Assembly: GCF_965342175.1 (NCBI RefSeq)
Contig: NZ_CBDRBL010000015.1
Span: forward strand, 36,619-100,618
Direction: 5' to 3'
From: Actinacidiphila sp965342175
GTDB lineage: Bacteria; Actinomycetota; Actinomycetes; Streptomycetales; Streptomycetaceae
Length of the DNA: 64,000 bases
Each line of letters begins with the position of its first letter. The stretch's first letter is position 1. Below, in pieces: positions 18,083 through 25,722 of the stretch. Both the position numbers and the translations under genes were made by a program. A model generated the notes under the pieces. It was not told where the DNA came from. It worked only from the letters and a program-made list of their open reading frames with translations, and did no database searches.

Positions 18083-19357
18083 TCAGCCCGGGGCGTGCTC
18101 CAGGGTCTCCGTCACATCCACGAAGCCCTTGCGGGCGGCGACCAGCCGGCCCTTCTCGACCTTCTGGAAGGTGACCCGGCCGTTGACCAGACGCGGCTGT
18201 TCGATGATGGCGGACGTGTCCTGCTCCCGCCAGCCGAGCGGCGGCGTGAGGCCGTCGGTGGAGACGTCGTGCGCCTCGTCCAGCGCCGTCTTCAGCGTCG
18301 CGGCGGTGACCGGCCGGTCCTTGCCCATCTTCTCGACGACCTTGGTGAGGACGTTGTAGGCGATCCAGGTGGTCTGCACACCCGGATCATCGGGGTCGAT
18401 GTCGTTGTCCCCGAAGGCGTACTTCTTGATCGTGTTCCGCAGCGGCGCCCAGCGCGCGTCGGAGGCCGGCGGGTACCAGCCGGTGACGTAGGCGCCCTCG
18501 AGCGGGCTGTTGCCGCCGCCGGTGCTGTCGAGGGTGGTCTGCTGCACGCTGCCGAGGACGGAGGCGATCCGCGCCCTGGGACCGGCCTCCAGGCCGGTGA
18601 CCGGGTCGGTGGTGGTCGTGCGGCGGAAGGCGTCGAAGAAGGTGGCGGTCTTGTCGCCGAGCGCGGCGCTCACGCAGGCGCCGTGTTCGTTGGCGCCGAT
18701 CGCCTTCCGGGAGATCGTGTTGTAGTCGGTGGCGTCCTCGGCGGCGCGCAGGTCGGTGGCGCTGGTGCGGCCCGCGTCGCGCAGGCCGGCGTCGAGGAAG
18801 CGCAGGAAGATGTCGCCCGCGGCGGTGTCGGGGCGGACGAGGGTCACCTTCGTGCACTTGCCCGCCAGTTGCCGGCCCGCGCCGGCCATCAGGGCGGGCA
18901 GGCCGCCGTTGACGGGATAGGAGAGGAAGCTCTGGAACTCGTCCTGGGTGATGCCGTAGCCGCCGAGGTACGGGATGCCCTCGGCCTCCAGCGTGGTGGT
19001 GAAGGCGGCGCCGTACTGGCTGTAGGAGCCGACGACGGCGACCGCGCCCTTGTCGACGGCCTGCTCGGCGCAGTCGTCGGCGCCGAGCGCGGTGTTGTGG
19101 TCGTTGCAGGTGATGACCCGCAACTCCCGGCCGCCGATGCCGCCGCGGGCGTTGATGTACTTGGCGTAGGTCTTGGCCATGGCCGGCATGCCCGGCATGT
19201 TGGTCGCGCCGGTGTCCTGCGGCGCCCAGGTCATGACGGTGATCGGGCCCATGGCGTCGCCCGACTCCCCGGGGAGTGTGCCGCATCCCCCCAGCAGGAC
19301 GACGCCGGTCATCGCGGACACAAAGGGAGCAGCTCTGCGCTTACGGCGATCACTCAT
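18083..19357 (-). CDS. ABC transporter substrate-binding lipoprotein (branched-chain amino acid type)
   Basis: This 424-residue exported lipoprotein has a positive head (MSDRRKRRA), a hydrophobic stretch and the lipobox LLGGC, which predicts lipidation on the cysteine near residue 25. The mature part is a periplasmic-binding-protein type 1 fold (LivK-like); GGIGGRELRVITCND, AVVGSYSQYG and GIPYLGGYG follow the usual order. No permease or ATPase gene of a branched-chain system is nearby, so this is an orphan receptor or shares a distant transporter. The ATG at 19357 was chosen because it gives a complete signal peptide. The ligand is unknown. Confidence 0.88.
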   Translation of the reverse strand: MSDRRKRRAAPFVSAMTGVVLLGGCGTLPGESGDAMGPITVMTWAPQDTGATNMPGMPAMAKTYAKYINARGGIGGRELRVITCNDHNTALGADDCAEQAVDKGAVAVVGSYSQYGAAFTTTLEAEGIPYLGGYGITQDEFQSFLSYPVNGGLPALMAGAGRQLAGKCTKVTLVRPDTAAGDIFLRFLDAGLRDAGRTSATDLRAAEDATDYNTISRKAIGANEHGACVSAALGDKTATFFDAFRRTTTTDPVTGLEAGPRARIASVLGSVQQTTLDSTGGGNSPLEGAYVTGWYPPASDARWAPLRNTIKKYAFGDNDIDPDDPGVQTTWIAYNVLTKVVEKMGKDRPVTAATLKTALDEAHDVSTDGLTPPLGWREQDTSAIIEQPRLVNGRVTFQKVEKGRLVAARKGFVDVTETLEHAPG

Positions 19358-19469
19358 GGAGCGGGACGATTCCGGGCTTACCGCAACCCCCGGATGAACA
19401 CGGGGGAACGGAGGGTCACCATCGGGTGAACAAAGTGCGGGAATTCCGGAGCACGTACGATCGTGCACT

Positions 19470-19964
19470 GTGCAGAGTACGGAGAAGTCTTCCCGCCGCG
19501 GCACCCGCTCCTCCACGATGGGGGGCATGCCGCTCAACGACATGCCCTGGTGGCGCTGGCGCGCGAACGTGCGCTCCGCGCTGCACATGATCAGCGACCC
19601 GGTGTTCCAGCGTGAGGTGTGGCTCACCGGGCAGCCGGGCTACGGCGACGTGACCGACGCCGTCTACCGCCTGGTCGAGGACACCTGGCTCGACAACTGG
19701 TCCGCGGAGAAGTACGTGGGCACCGTCTTCAGGGATTCCCAGGAGGCGGCGCTGGTCGATGTGGCCGTGCTGCGGGTGCTGAAGATACTGCACCAGGTGG
19801 GCGCGGACGCCCCCGTCTCCGCCTACCTGGAGCACCACGCCTGGCCCGAGGCGGTACGGGCCGCCCGCGAGGCGCACGTGCGGCTGGCGGCCGGGGACGG
19901 CGAGGACCCGGACACACCGCCGCGCTCCCTGGACATCCTGCGGATCTACACGCGCACGGCCTGA
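19470..19964 (+). CDS. Conserved actinobacterial hypothetical protein (SCO4402-like)
   Basis: This 164-residue soluble protein has a basic Ser/Arg head and a helical body with many aromatic residues (MPWWRWRANVRSALH, VEDTWLDNWSAEKYVG). It looks like a small uncharacterised family widespread in Streptomyces; from memory databases name it after S. coelicolor SCO4402. There is no catalytic motif, signal peptide or membrane segment. It precedes purU in the same direction with a gap of 116 bp. The GTG at 19470 or the ATG at residue 17 could be the start. No function is assigned. Confidence 0.75.
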   Translation: MQSTEKSSRRGTRSSTMGGMPLNDMPWWRWRANVRSALHMISDPVFQREVWLTGQPGYGDVTDAVYRLVEDTWLDNWSAEKYVGTVFRDSQEAALVDVAVLRVLKILHQVGADAPVSAYLEHHAWPEAVRAAREAHVRLAAGDGEDPDTPPRSLDILRIYTRTA

Positions 19965-20080
19965 GCCGCCGTCGGCCGCGGGCCGCGCCGCCGCGTGGCG
20001 GGCGCCCTCCCGGGCGAACGCGGCCGCCCGGTCGGTGGACGGCTTGGAACGGCGGGACGAGTTTGTGCGACCCTGGCCCC

Positions 20081-20959
20081 GTGAACGCCGCCGACGAGTC
20101 GCAGCCACAGGCCGAGCAGTACATCCTCACCCTCTCGTGCCCCGACAAGACGGGCATCGTGCACGCCGTGTCGAGCTACCTCTTCATGACCGGGTGCAAC
20201 ATCGAGGACAGCCAGCAGTTCGGCGACCACGACACCGGACTGTTCTTCATGCGGGTGCACTTCTCGGCCGGCCACCCCGTCACCGCCGGAAAGCTGCGGG
20301 CCAGCTTCGCGGCCGTCGCCGACGCCTACCGCATGGACTGGCAGATCACACCCTGCAACGAGCGGATGCGGGTCATCCTCATGGTGAGCAAGTTCGGGCA
20401 CTGCCTGAACGACCTGCTCTTCCGTACCAGCATCGGCGCGCTGCCGGTGGAGATCGCCGCCGTGGTCTCCAACCACACCGACTTCGCGGAGCTGGCGGCC
20501 TCCTATGACGTCCCCTTCCACCACATCCCGGTGACGAAGGAGAACAAGGCCGAGGCCGAGGCGGAGCTGCTCTCCCTGGTGGAGCGGGAGAACGTGCAAC
20601 TGGTCGTACTCGCCCGCTATATGCAGGTGCTGTCGGACCACCTCTGCAAGGCGCTGTCCGGCCGGATCATCAACATCCACCACTCCTTCCTGCCCAGTTT
20701 CAAGGGCGCCCGGCCCTATCACCAGGCCCACGCCCGCGGGGTGAAGCTGATCGGCGCGACGGCGCACTACGTCACCGCCGACCTCGACGAGGGCCCGATC
20801 ATCGAGCAGGAGGTCGAGCGGGTGGGGCACGAGGCCGGCCCGGAGCAACTCGTCGCCGTCGGCCGCGACGTGGAGTGCCAGGCCCTGGCGCGCGCCGTGA
20901 AGTGGCACAGCGAGCACCGCGTCCTGCTCAACGGCCACCGCACGGTCGTCTTCGCCTGA
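20081..20959 (+). CDS. purU: Formyltetrahydrofolate deformylase
   Basis: This 292-residue enzyme hydrolyses 10-formyl-THF to formate and THF, balancing one-carbon pools and supplying formate for purine synthesis. An N-terminal ACT domain (about 10-90: YILTLSCPDKTGIVHAVSSY) senses amino acids in this family. The formyltransferase domain (about 95-285) shows the catalytic Asn in NIHHSFLPSFKGARPYHQA, the His of the same block, and the Asp in TADLDEGPI. The GTG at 20081 gives the usual length. It ends 10 bp before the convergent hydrolase gene. Confidence 0.96.
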   Translation: MNAADESQPQAEQYILTLSCPDKTGIVHAVSSYLFMTGCNIEDSQQFGDHDTGLFFMRVHFSAGHPVTAGKLRASFAAVADAYRMDWQITPCNERMRVILMVSKFGHCLNDLLFRTSIGALPVEIAAVVSNHTDFAELAASYDVPFHHIPVTKENKAEAEAELLSLVERENVQLVVLARYMQVLSDHLCKALSGRIINIHHSFLPSFKGARPYHQAHARGVKLIGATAHYVTADLDEGPIIEQEVERVGHEAGPEQLVAVGRDVECQALARAVKWHSEHRVLLNGHRTVVFA

Positions 20960-20969
20960 CACCCGTTGC

Positions 20970-21884
20970 TCAGGCCTGGCATACCGGCCGGCCCACGACG
21001 TCCGCCAGGAAGGTCTCGACAGCGGAGGCCCATGCCTCGGGCTGCTCCCAGGGGACGAGGTGCCCGGCGTGGGGGATCTCCGCGTACGAGCCGCGGGGCA
21101 GCACCCGCACCATTTCCTGGGCCTCGGCACGGCCCAGCTCGCTGTCCCATCCGCGTACCACGAGGGCGGGACAGGACACCTGTGCCAGCTCCTCCCAGTG
21201 GGCGTCGTGGACCCAGGACTCCCGGGACCGCAGCATGTGCCGCCGCGCGAACACCGGGCGCCAGCCGTCGGGGCGCTCCTCCATCACCTCGGCGAAGAAC
21301 CGGCCCCGGGACGGGCGCGGGCCCTCCAGCCAGGGATCCTCCTCGCCGAACCACCGGCGGACCGCGTCGGGCCCCGGGAAGGGCAGCGGCCAGGCGCCGA
21401 ACCAGTCCTCCCAGCGGCGCTGGCTCGCCTCTCCGAGAGCCGCCGCCCGCATGTCGCACAAGACCACCGCCCGCACCAGCGAGGGCCTGCGCGCGGCGAG
21501 CTGCCAGGCGGTGAGGGCGCCCATCGAGTGCCCCACGACGGTGACCGGGGCGAGCCCCAACTGCTCGACGGCGGCGGCGGCGTCGGCCACGTAGGCCTCC
21601 CGCGTGTAGGGCCCCTCGGGCTTGGCGCTGCCTCCGTGGCCGCGCTGGTCCAGGGCCACCACCCGGTGGCGCGCGGCAAGCCGGCGAGCGGTGCCGGCCC
21701 ACTGGGAGGCCCGTCCCATCAGGCCGTGCAGCAGCAGCAGGACGGCGGGCCGCCGCACCTCCTCGGGCACCTCGTCGGACGCCGCCGCGGGCCCGGTGCC
21801 TGACTGCGGGGCGGGCCCGTCGGTGTACTCCCATGCCGTGAGCGGGAGGCCGCCCGCTCCGGTGACTTCGACGCGCCTGGCCAT
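20970..21884 (-). CDS. Alpha/beta-fold hydrolase
   Basis: This 304-residue hydrolase has the oxyanion segment LLLLHGLMGRASQW, the nucleophile elbow GHSMG and a C-terminal catalytic histidine in HAGHLVPWEQP; the acid is probably the Asp of VVRGWDSELGR. The fold covers esterases, haloperoxidase-like enzymes and thioesterases, so the substrate is open. I prefer the ATG at 21884 because AGGGGG lies about 8 bases upstream; an in-frame GTG three codons earlier is possible. A 7-6-7 palindrome lies about 40-60 bp upstream. Confidence 0.9.
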   Translation of the reverse strand: MARRVEVTGAGGLPLTAWEYTDGPAPQSGTGPAAASDEVPEEVRRPAVLLLLHGLMGRASQWAGTARRLAARHRVVALDQRGHGGSAKPEGPYTREAYVADAAAAVEQLGLAPVTVVGHSMGALTAWQLAARRPSLVRAVVLCDMRAAALGEASQRRWEDWFGAWPLPFPGPDAVRRWFGEEDPWLEGPRPSRGRFFAEVMEERPDGWRPVFARRHMLRSRESWVHDAHWEELAQVSCPALVVRGWDSELGRAEAQEMVRVLPRGSYAEIPHAGHLVPWEQPEAWASAVETFLADVVGRPVCQA

Positions 21885-21924
21885 GTGCCGCACCCCCTGG
21901 TACGTGACGTTCAGACCCCCACGC

Positions 21925-21944
21925 TATCGAAATCCTGTTCGATA
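21925..21944. promoter_or_regulatory. Operator-like palindrome TATCGAA-N6-TTCGATA
   Basis: This is a perfect 7-bp inverted repeat with a 6-bp spacer, AT-rich in a very GC-rich setting, 41-60 bp upstream of the hydrolase start. The position matches the promoter core, so a bound dimer would block transcription. The regulator is not encoded next to it in any obvious way. Confidence 0.5.
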
Positions 21945-22098
21945 TGCGTCTTCACGCGCGCAACACCGCTCTTTCGAGTGACAACGCTCAAGGATTGCCC
22001 GCCCACGCCGAGGGGAGTACTTCAGCGGGACGCGGTCCGGCGGGGAGACGGACAGCGGGGAGCCACCCGGACAGCTCGGGGATCCGGGTGGCCTCCAT

Positions 22099-22178
22099 GG
22101 GGACGAGGGGGACCGGGGGGTCCGGAGGGGGACAGGGAGGGGACGGAGGGGGACAGGGGAGGGACGGGGGATCGGGGG
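22099..22178 (+). repeat. G-tract cluster (potential G-quadruplex / C-rich transcript)
   Basis: About a dozen runs of three to six G alternate with short spacers on the + strand. Two near-identical 21-bp units are included (22124-22144 and 22145-22165). The dmdR1 transcript from the other strand is therefore very C-rich and G-poor here, which is the composition of Rho-loading sites. Quadruplex formation on the template strand is the other possibility. Confidence 0.65.
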
Positions 22179-22183
22179 AGAAA

Positions 22184-22217
22184 GGGACTCCGGCGCATGG
22201 GGAGGCGCCGGAGTCCC
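22184..22217 (-). terminator. Hairpin terminator candidate for dmdR1
   Basis: This is a perfect 13-bp stem (GGGACTCCGGCGC paired with GCGCCGGAGTCCC) with an 8-nt loop. Read in the direction of dmdR1 it is followed by TTTCT and then a C-rich tract. It lies 234 bp past the dmdR1 stop codon. Confidence 0.7.
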
Positions 22218-22327
22218 TCCGCCGGAACCGCCCACCGCCGACGACCCGCCTCACCGGCGCCCGAGAAGCGCCGCGCCGGCGGCGGACCGCCCTGGACCGG
22301 CCGGAACCGCCCGGCCCGACGTCACAG

Positions 22328-22371
22328 GACGATCCACCGAGCGCACCCCACAGACGATCCACCGAGCGCAC
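22328..22371. repeat. Direct repeat, 19 bp, period 25
   Basis: The sequence GACGATCCACCGAGCGCAC occurs at 22328-22346 and again at 22353-22371. It lies 80-123 bp beyond the dmdR1 stop codon. Function is unknown. Confidence 0.7.
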
Positions 22372-22450
22372 AGCCGCAGGGGACCGCACAAGCCGCGACG
22401 AGACACCGCCACGCGGCGCCCCGGGCACCGCGACGCTCCGCGGGACCGTC

Positions 22451-23143
22451 CTACCGCTTGGCGACGAAGACGTGGGACGCGGTCTCCGAGCTCAGCTCCG
22501 CCGCCTCACCGCCGCTGCCGACCATCACACCGCCCGCCGACGGGGTCACCGACACCACCGCGCCCGGCTGCACACCGGCCCGCCGCAGCGTGTACATCAG
22601 CTGGGCGTCCGTCTGGATCGGCTCCCCGATCCGCCGGACGACCACGCTCGCGCCCGCCTGCCCCGTCTCCAGGTCGGTCAGGCTGACCATCCCCTCGTCG
22701 AGGAACGGGTCCGCGCCGTCCTTCTCGCCCAGCTCCTCCAGGCCCGGGATCGGGTTGCCGTACGGCGACTCCGTGGGATGCCGCAGCAGCTCCAGGACGC
22801 GTCGCTCGACCGCCTCGCTCATCACGTGCTCCCAGCGGCACGCCTCGGCGTGCACGTGCTCCCACTCCAGGCCGATGACGTCGACCAGCAGGCACTCGGC
22901 CAGCCGGTGCTTGCGCATCACGCGCGTCGCGATCCGCCGCCCTTCGGCGGTCAGCTCCAGATGCCGGTCGCCCGCGACGTTCACCAGCCCGTCCCGCTCC
23001 ATACGCGCGACGGTCTGACTGACCGTCGGCCCGCTCTGGTCGAGCCGTTCGGCGATTCGGGCGCGCATGGGGACCACACCCTCCTCCTCCAGCTCCAGGA
23101 TGGTGCGGAGATACATCTCCGTCGTGTCGATCAGTCCGGACAT
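22451..23143 (-). CDS. dmdR1: Iron-dependent DtxR-family repressor DmdR1
   Basis: This 230-residue Fe2+-sensing repressor has a winged helix-turn-helix (about 1-70: LDQSGPTVSQTVARMERDGL), a metal-binding and dimerisation domain (about 71-140, containing MRKHRLAECLLVDVIGLEWE, HVHAEACRWEHVM and HPTESPYGNPIPG), and an SH3-like C-domain. The Cys, His and Glu ligands of the DtxR ancillary and primary sites are visible in these blocks. Length and sequence match S. coelicolor DmdR1 as I know it; there it represses siderophore genes. GAGGGGC precedes the ATG. In S. coelicolor an antiparallel gene, adm, overlaps dmdR1; here a + strand frame is also open across the whole gene. Confidence 0.95.
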   Translation of the reverse strand: MSGLIDTTEMYLRTILELEEEGVVPMRARIAERLDQSGPTVSQTVARMERDGLVNVAGDRHLELTAEGRRIATRVMRKHRLAECLLVDVIGLEWEHVHAEACRWEHVMSEAVERRVLELLRHPTESPYGNPIPGLEELGEKDGADPFLDEGMVSLTDLETGQAGASVVVRRIGEPIQTDAQLMYTLRRAGVQPGAVVSVTPSAGGVMVGSGGEAAELSSETASHVFVAKR

Positions 23144-23218
23144 GCGTGCCCCTCGATGGCTCGTACGTGGCCCTGGCCTCAATTCTGACGCATGCGACCG
23201 GCAACCGGGACGCCGTGG

Positions 23219-23247
23219 TTGACAGGCGGACGCTGCGGCAGCACGGT
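23219..23247 (+). promoter_or_regulatory. Possible promoter of the SIS gene
   Basis: A consensus TTGACA at 23219-23224 is followed after 17 bp by CACGGT, a weak -10. The predicted start point falls next to the ATG at 23255, and no ribosome site is visible, so the mRNA may be leaderless. Confidence 0.4.
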
Positions 23248-23254
23248 TCTCGGC

Positions 23255-24004
23255 ATGACCGATCTGGCCGCCGCATATTTCGACGCCGCCATCGCACTGC
23301 TCAGGCGCGTGAGGGACGAGGAGTCCCCAGCGATCGAGGCGGCCGCGGCCGCGCTCGCCGACACCGTGGCGGCCGGGGGGCGGGTGTTCGCCTACGGCGC
23401 CGGGCACTCCTCGCTCCCCGCACAGGACGTCGTCTACCGCGCGGGCGGTCTCGCCCTGGTCAACCTGCTGGCCGTGCCCGGCGCGGTCGGCGTGGACGTC
23501 GTCCCCGCCACCCTCGGCAGCGCCCTCGAACAGGTGGGCGGCCTGGCCCGGGTCGTGCTGCGAAGCTCCCCCGCGCGGGCGGGCGACCTGCTGTTCGTCA
23601 TCTCCCTCTCCGGCCGCAACCCGCTCCCGGTGGAGATGGCGCAGGAGGCCAGGGCACTCGGGATGACGGTGATCGGCGTCACATCGGTGGCGTACGCCAA
23701 GGAGACGCATTCCCGGCACGCGAGCGGCACCTTCCTCAAGGACCACTGCGACCTCGTCGTCGACAGCAAGATCGCGCCGGGGGACGCCGAGCTGTCCGTG
23801 CCGGGCGTCCCGGCACCGTTCGGCCCGGCCTCCACGGTGGTGACCAGCGCGCTGATGCAGGCCGTCGTGGCCACGGCCGCGGCGGACCTGGCGGAGCGCG
23901 GCGTCACCCCGCCCATGCTCCGCTCCGGCAACGTCGACGGCGGGCACGAGTGGAACGCGCGGGTCTTCGAGGAGTACGCGGACCGGATCTTCTACCGCCG
24001 CTGA
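23255..24004 (+). CDS. SIS domain sugar-phosphate-binding protein
   Basis: This 249-residue single SIS domain protein carries VFAYGAGHSSLPAQDVVYRAGG, a phosphosugar loop with LFVISLSGRNPLPVEMA, and a C-terminal NVDGGHEWNARVFEEY block typical of the YhcW/GmhA-like branch of sugar isomerases and binding proteins. It probably isomerises or senses an amino-sugar phosphate in the cytoplasm; the substrate is unknown. It is divergent from dmdR1 with 111 bp between starts, and ends 8 bp before the convergent PAS gene. No Shine-Dalgarno is seen before the ATG. Confidence 0.88.
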   Translation: MTDLAAAYFDAAIALLRRVRDEESPAIEAAAAALADTVAAGGRVFAYGAGHSSLPAQDVVYRAGGLALVNLLAVPGAVGVDVVPATLGSALEQVGGLARVVLRSSPARAGDLLFVISLSGRNPLPVEMAQEARALGMTVIGVTSVAYAKETHSRHASGTFLKDHCDLVVDSKIAPGDAELSVPGVPAPFGPASTVVTSALMQAVVATAAADLAERGVTPPMLRSGNVDGGHEWNARVFEEYADRIFYRR

Positions 24005-24012
24005 ACCCGGCC

Positions 24013-25329
24013 TCAGGCCCGCGGCGGCAGGTCGAGACCGGCCGCCGCCCGCAGCGCGACGTCCTCGGCGAAGACGGCGTCCGCCCGGTCGAAGGGACGG
24101 CCGCCCGCGCCGCGCAGGAAGGTGAGCACGCCGAGCGTGCGGCCGCGGCTGCGCAGCACGGCGCACAGTGCGTGGGCGGTGCCCTCGGGCCAGCGCCGCG
24201 CGGCAGCCCAGCTGTCGACCTGGGACCGCGTGGCGGGGTCGGCGGCCCCGGCCCCGAAGCCGGCCCGCACGGAACCGGTGCGCGCGAGCGCCTGCAGGGC
24301 CGGGTGCCCCTCCCCGTACCGCACCGGGATGCCGCCGGGCACCGGCAGGCAGGGCCCCGGACCGCCGGAGGACGTGCCCGCCGCCCGGACGAGCCGCACC
24401 CCGTCGGGCGCCAGCACGTCGAGCAGCGCGTGCTCGGCGAACCCGGCGAGGGCGAAGTCCACCCAGCAGGTGGCCGCCTCCAGGGGGTCCTCGCACTCGG
24501 CGACGGCCAGCGCGGCCCGGTGCAGCTGGTTGCTGCGGAAGCGCAGCCGCACCGCCTCGCGCTCGGCGAGCTTGGTGTCGGTGATGTCGTGGAGCAGCAG
24601 CCCGACGCCGAGCGGCACCGGCTCCTCCCCCAGCGGCGAGCCGAGCCGCACGAAGCCGCTGCGCCAGCAGCGGCGGGTGCCGCCGTCCGCCCGCAGCCCC
24701 ACCCACAGCTCGCTGGGCTCGGGGGGCGCGCCCTCGGCGAGGACGTGCTGCAGGGCGCTCTCCAGCTCCTCCGCGCCCTGGTCGAGGAAGTCGCCCAGGG
24801 GCCGCCCGAGGGGCGCGTCCCGGCTGGTGCGCAGCGCGCGGGCGGCGTACGCGTTGACGACGACCGGGCGCAGGTCGGCGTCGACCAGGACGACCCCGCA
24901 CGGCGCGTCGTCGAAGAGCGCCTCGCTGAGGGCGATCGAGCGCTCCAGGTCGATCTGGGCGTGCACCTCGGAGAAGGCGCAGTAGACCCCGGCGGGGCGC
25001 CCGTCGGCGCCGTGCACGGCGGCGGCCTGGGTCCGCACCAGCACCCGGCGCCCGTCCTTGGTCAGCAGCGCGAACTCGTGGACCTGGCGGCCGTCCGCGG
25101 CCATGGCGCCCAGCAGCCGTTCGCGCACCTCCTCGGCGTCGGCGCTGCGCGCGGCCCAGCCGGCGAACCCGCGCCGGCCGACGGCCTCCTGCGCCGTCCA
25201 GCCCAGGATGCGGGCGGCCTCCGCGTTCCAGTGCGTGATCACTCCGTCCCGGTCCAGGGCGCAGAGTCCGGCCTCCATCCCGTCGAGGAGCGCGGCGAGC
25301 AGCTGCGGTGTCGCGTCAAATGACTGCAC
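24013..25329 (-). CDS. PAS-PAS-GAF sensor protein without output domain
   Basis: This 438-residue soluble protein has a first PAS domain (about 8-125: DGVITHWNAEAARILGWTAQEAVG), a second PAS (about 140-255: GVVLVDADLRPVVVNAYAARAL) and a GAF-like domain (about 275-435: HALCAVLRSRGRTLGVLTFLRG). Streptomyces PAS-GAF proteins usually end in a SpoIIE phosphatase or HATPase; this one stops after GAF, so it must act through a partner or has lost its effector. Translation starts at an ATG at 25329; a strong ribosome site is not visible. Confidence 0.85.
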   Translation of the reverse strand: MQSFDATPQLLAALLDGMEAGLCALDRDGVITHWNAEAARILGWTAQEAVGRRGFAGWAARSADAEEVRERLLGAMAADGRQVHEFALLTKDGRRVLVRTQAAAVHGADGRPAGVYCAFSEVHAQIDLERSIALSEALFDDAPCGVVLVDADLRPVVVNAYAARALRTSRDAPLGRPLGDFLDQGAEELESALQHVLAEGAPPEPSELWVGLRADGGTRRCWRSGFVRLGSPLGEEPVPLGVGLLLHDITDTKLAEREAVRLRFRSNQLHRAALAVAECEDPLEAATCWVDFALAGFAEHALLDVLAPDGVRLVRAAGTSSGGPGPCLPVPGGIPVRYGEGHPALQALARTGSVRAGFGAGAADPATRSQVDSWAAARRWPEGTAHALCAVLRSRGRTLGVLTFLRGAGGRPFDRADAVFAEDVALRAAAGLDLPPRA

Positions 25330-25423
25330 GTCTGGACATTCAACCCGTGTGTGACCGACGCCACAGGAAGTTCACGAAATTCGGCGCCCGCGAGGCCTCG
25401 GCGCGCGGGGCGGAAAAAACCGC

Positions 25424-25452
25424 TTGCCGTCCCACGAACCGTTTCTTAGGGT
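25424..25452 (+). promoter_or_regulatory. Promoter with 17-bp spacing (TTGCCG / TAGGGT)
   Basis: A -35 TTGCCG (25424-25429) and a -10 TAGGGT (25447-25452) are separated by exactly 17 bp, a good match to HrdB-type housekeeping promoters of Streptomyces. It points into the PAS-pdxH gap, where only a mini-ORF and a folded RNA lie before the convergent pdxH gene. Confidence 0.65.
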
Positions 25453-25485
25453 TGCGGGCACACATGAAGGGAGGTGGTCCGAAGA

Positions 25486-25524
25486 ATGAGTTCCCATCGG
25501 ACGCGTGAGGTGGCTGCGGGCTGA
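25486..25524 (+). CDS. Mini-ORF (12 codons) with strong ribosome site
   Basis: The peptide MSSHRTREVAAG is preceded by GGAGGTGG about 9-11 bases upstream and lies about 30 nt after the expected start point of the 25424-25452 promoter. Two other starts overlap it: an ATG at 25464 (14 codons, whose ribosome site would be lacking) and a GTG at 25505 (56 codons, to 25675). A leader-peptide role is possible. The peptide has no run of one amino acid that would mark a classical attenuator. I do not recognise it. Confidence 0.45.
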   Translation: MSSHRTREVAAG

Positions 25525-25582
25525 CGCCTGCGCTCCTCGCCTGCGCGCGATGTGCGTAGCGGGCCAATCCATCGCAGTCACC

Positions 25583-25656
25583 CGACCCGCGGGCTCGTCG
25601 GATTCGTCCGGCCGATGCCCGGACGGTTCGCCGTCCGGGGAGCAGCCCGCGGGTCG
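25583..25656 (+). ncRNA. Structured RNA element (13-bp helix enclosing two hairpins)
   Basis: CGACCCGCGGGCT (25583-25595) pairs perfectly with AGCCCGCGGGTCG (25644-25656). Inside, CGTCGG (25596-25601) can pair with CCGATG (25612-25617), and CCCGGACGG (25618-25626) pairs perfectly with CCGTCCGGG (25631-25639) around a UUCG tetraloop. This makes a compact three-way junction downstream of the mini-ORF. It may be a terminator, a small RNA or a regulatory leader without its gene. Confidence 0.55.
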
Positions 25657-25697
25657 TCTGCGTCCGCGGCCCTGACCTCACCGCGCCGCCTCCGCCA

Positions 25698-25722
25698 CCC
25701 GGCGCGGGCGGCCGCGCCCGGG
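25698..25722. terminator. GC-rich hairpin before the pdxH stop
   Basis: CCCGGCGCGG and CCGCGCCCGGG pair with one bulge around a GCGG loop. Placed between the convergent small transcript and pdxH, it could end either one. Confidence 0.45.

Larger units (their letters stand above)
21894..22450. other. 557-bp intergenic region with several elements
   Basis: The gap between the dmdR1 stop and the hydrolase promoter holds, from right to left, a 25-bp-period direct repeat (22328-22371), a 13-bp-stem hairpin (22184-22217), a run of G-tracts on the + strand (22099-22178) and the TATCGAA palindrome. No gene is supported, although a + strand frame is open through the whole region. Confidence 0.6.

Noticed and set aside
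22200..23260. Iron box (DmdR operator) near dmdR1
   Set aside because: No sequence close to TTAGGTTAGGCTAACCTAA is visible upstream of dmdR1 or the SIS gene.
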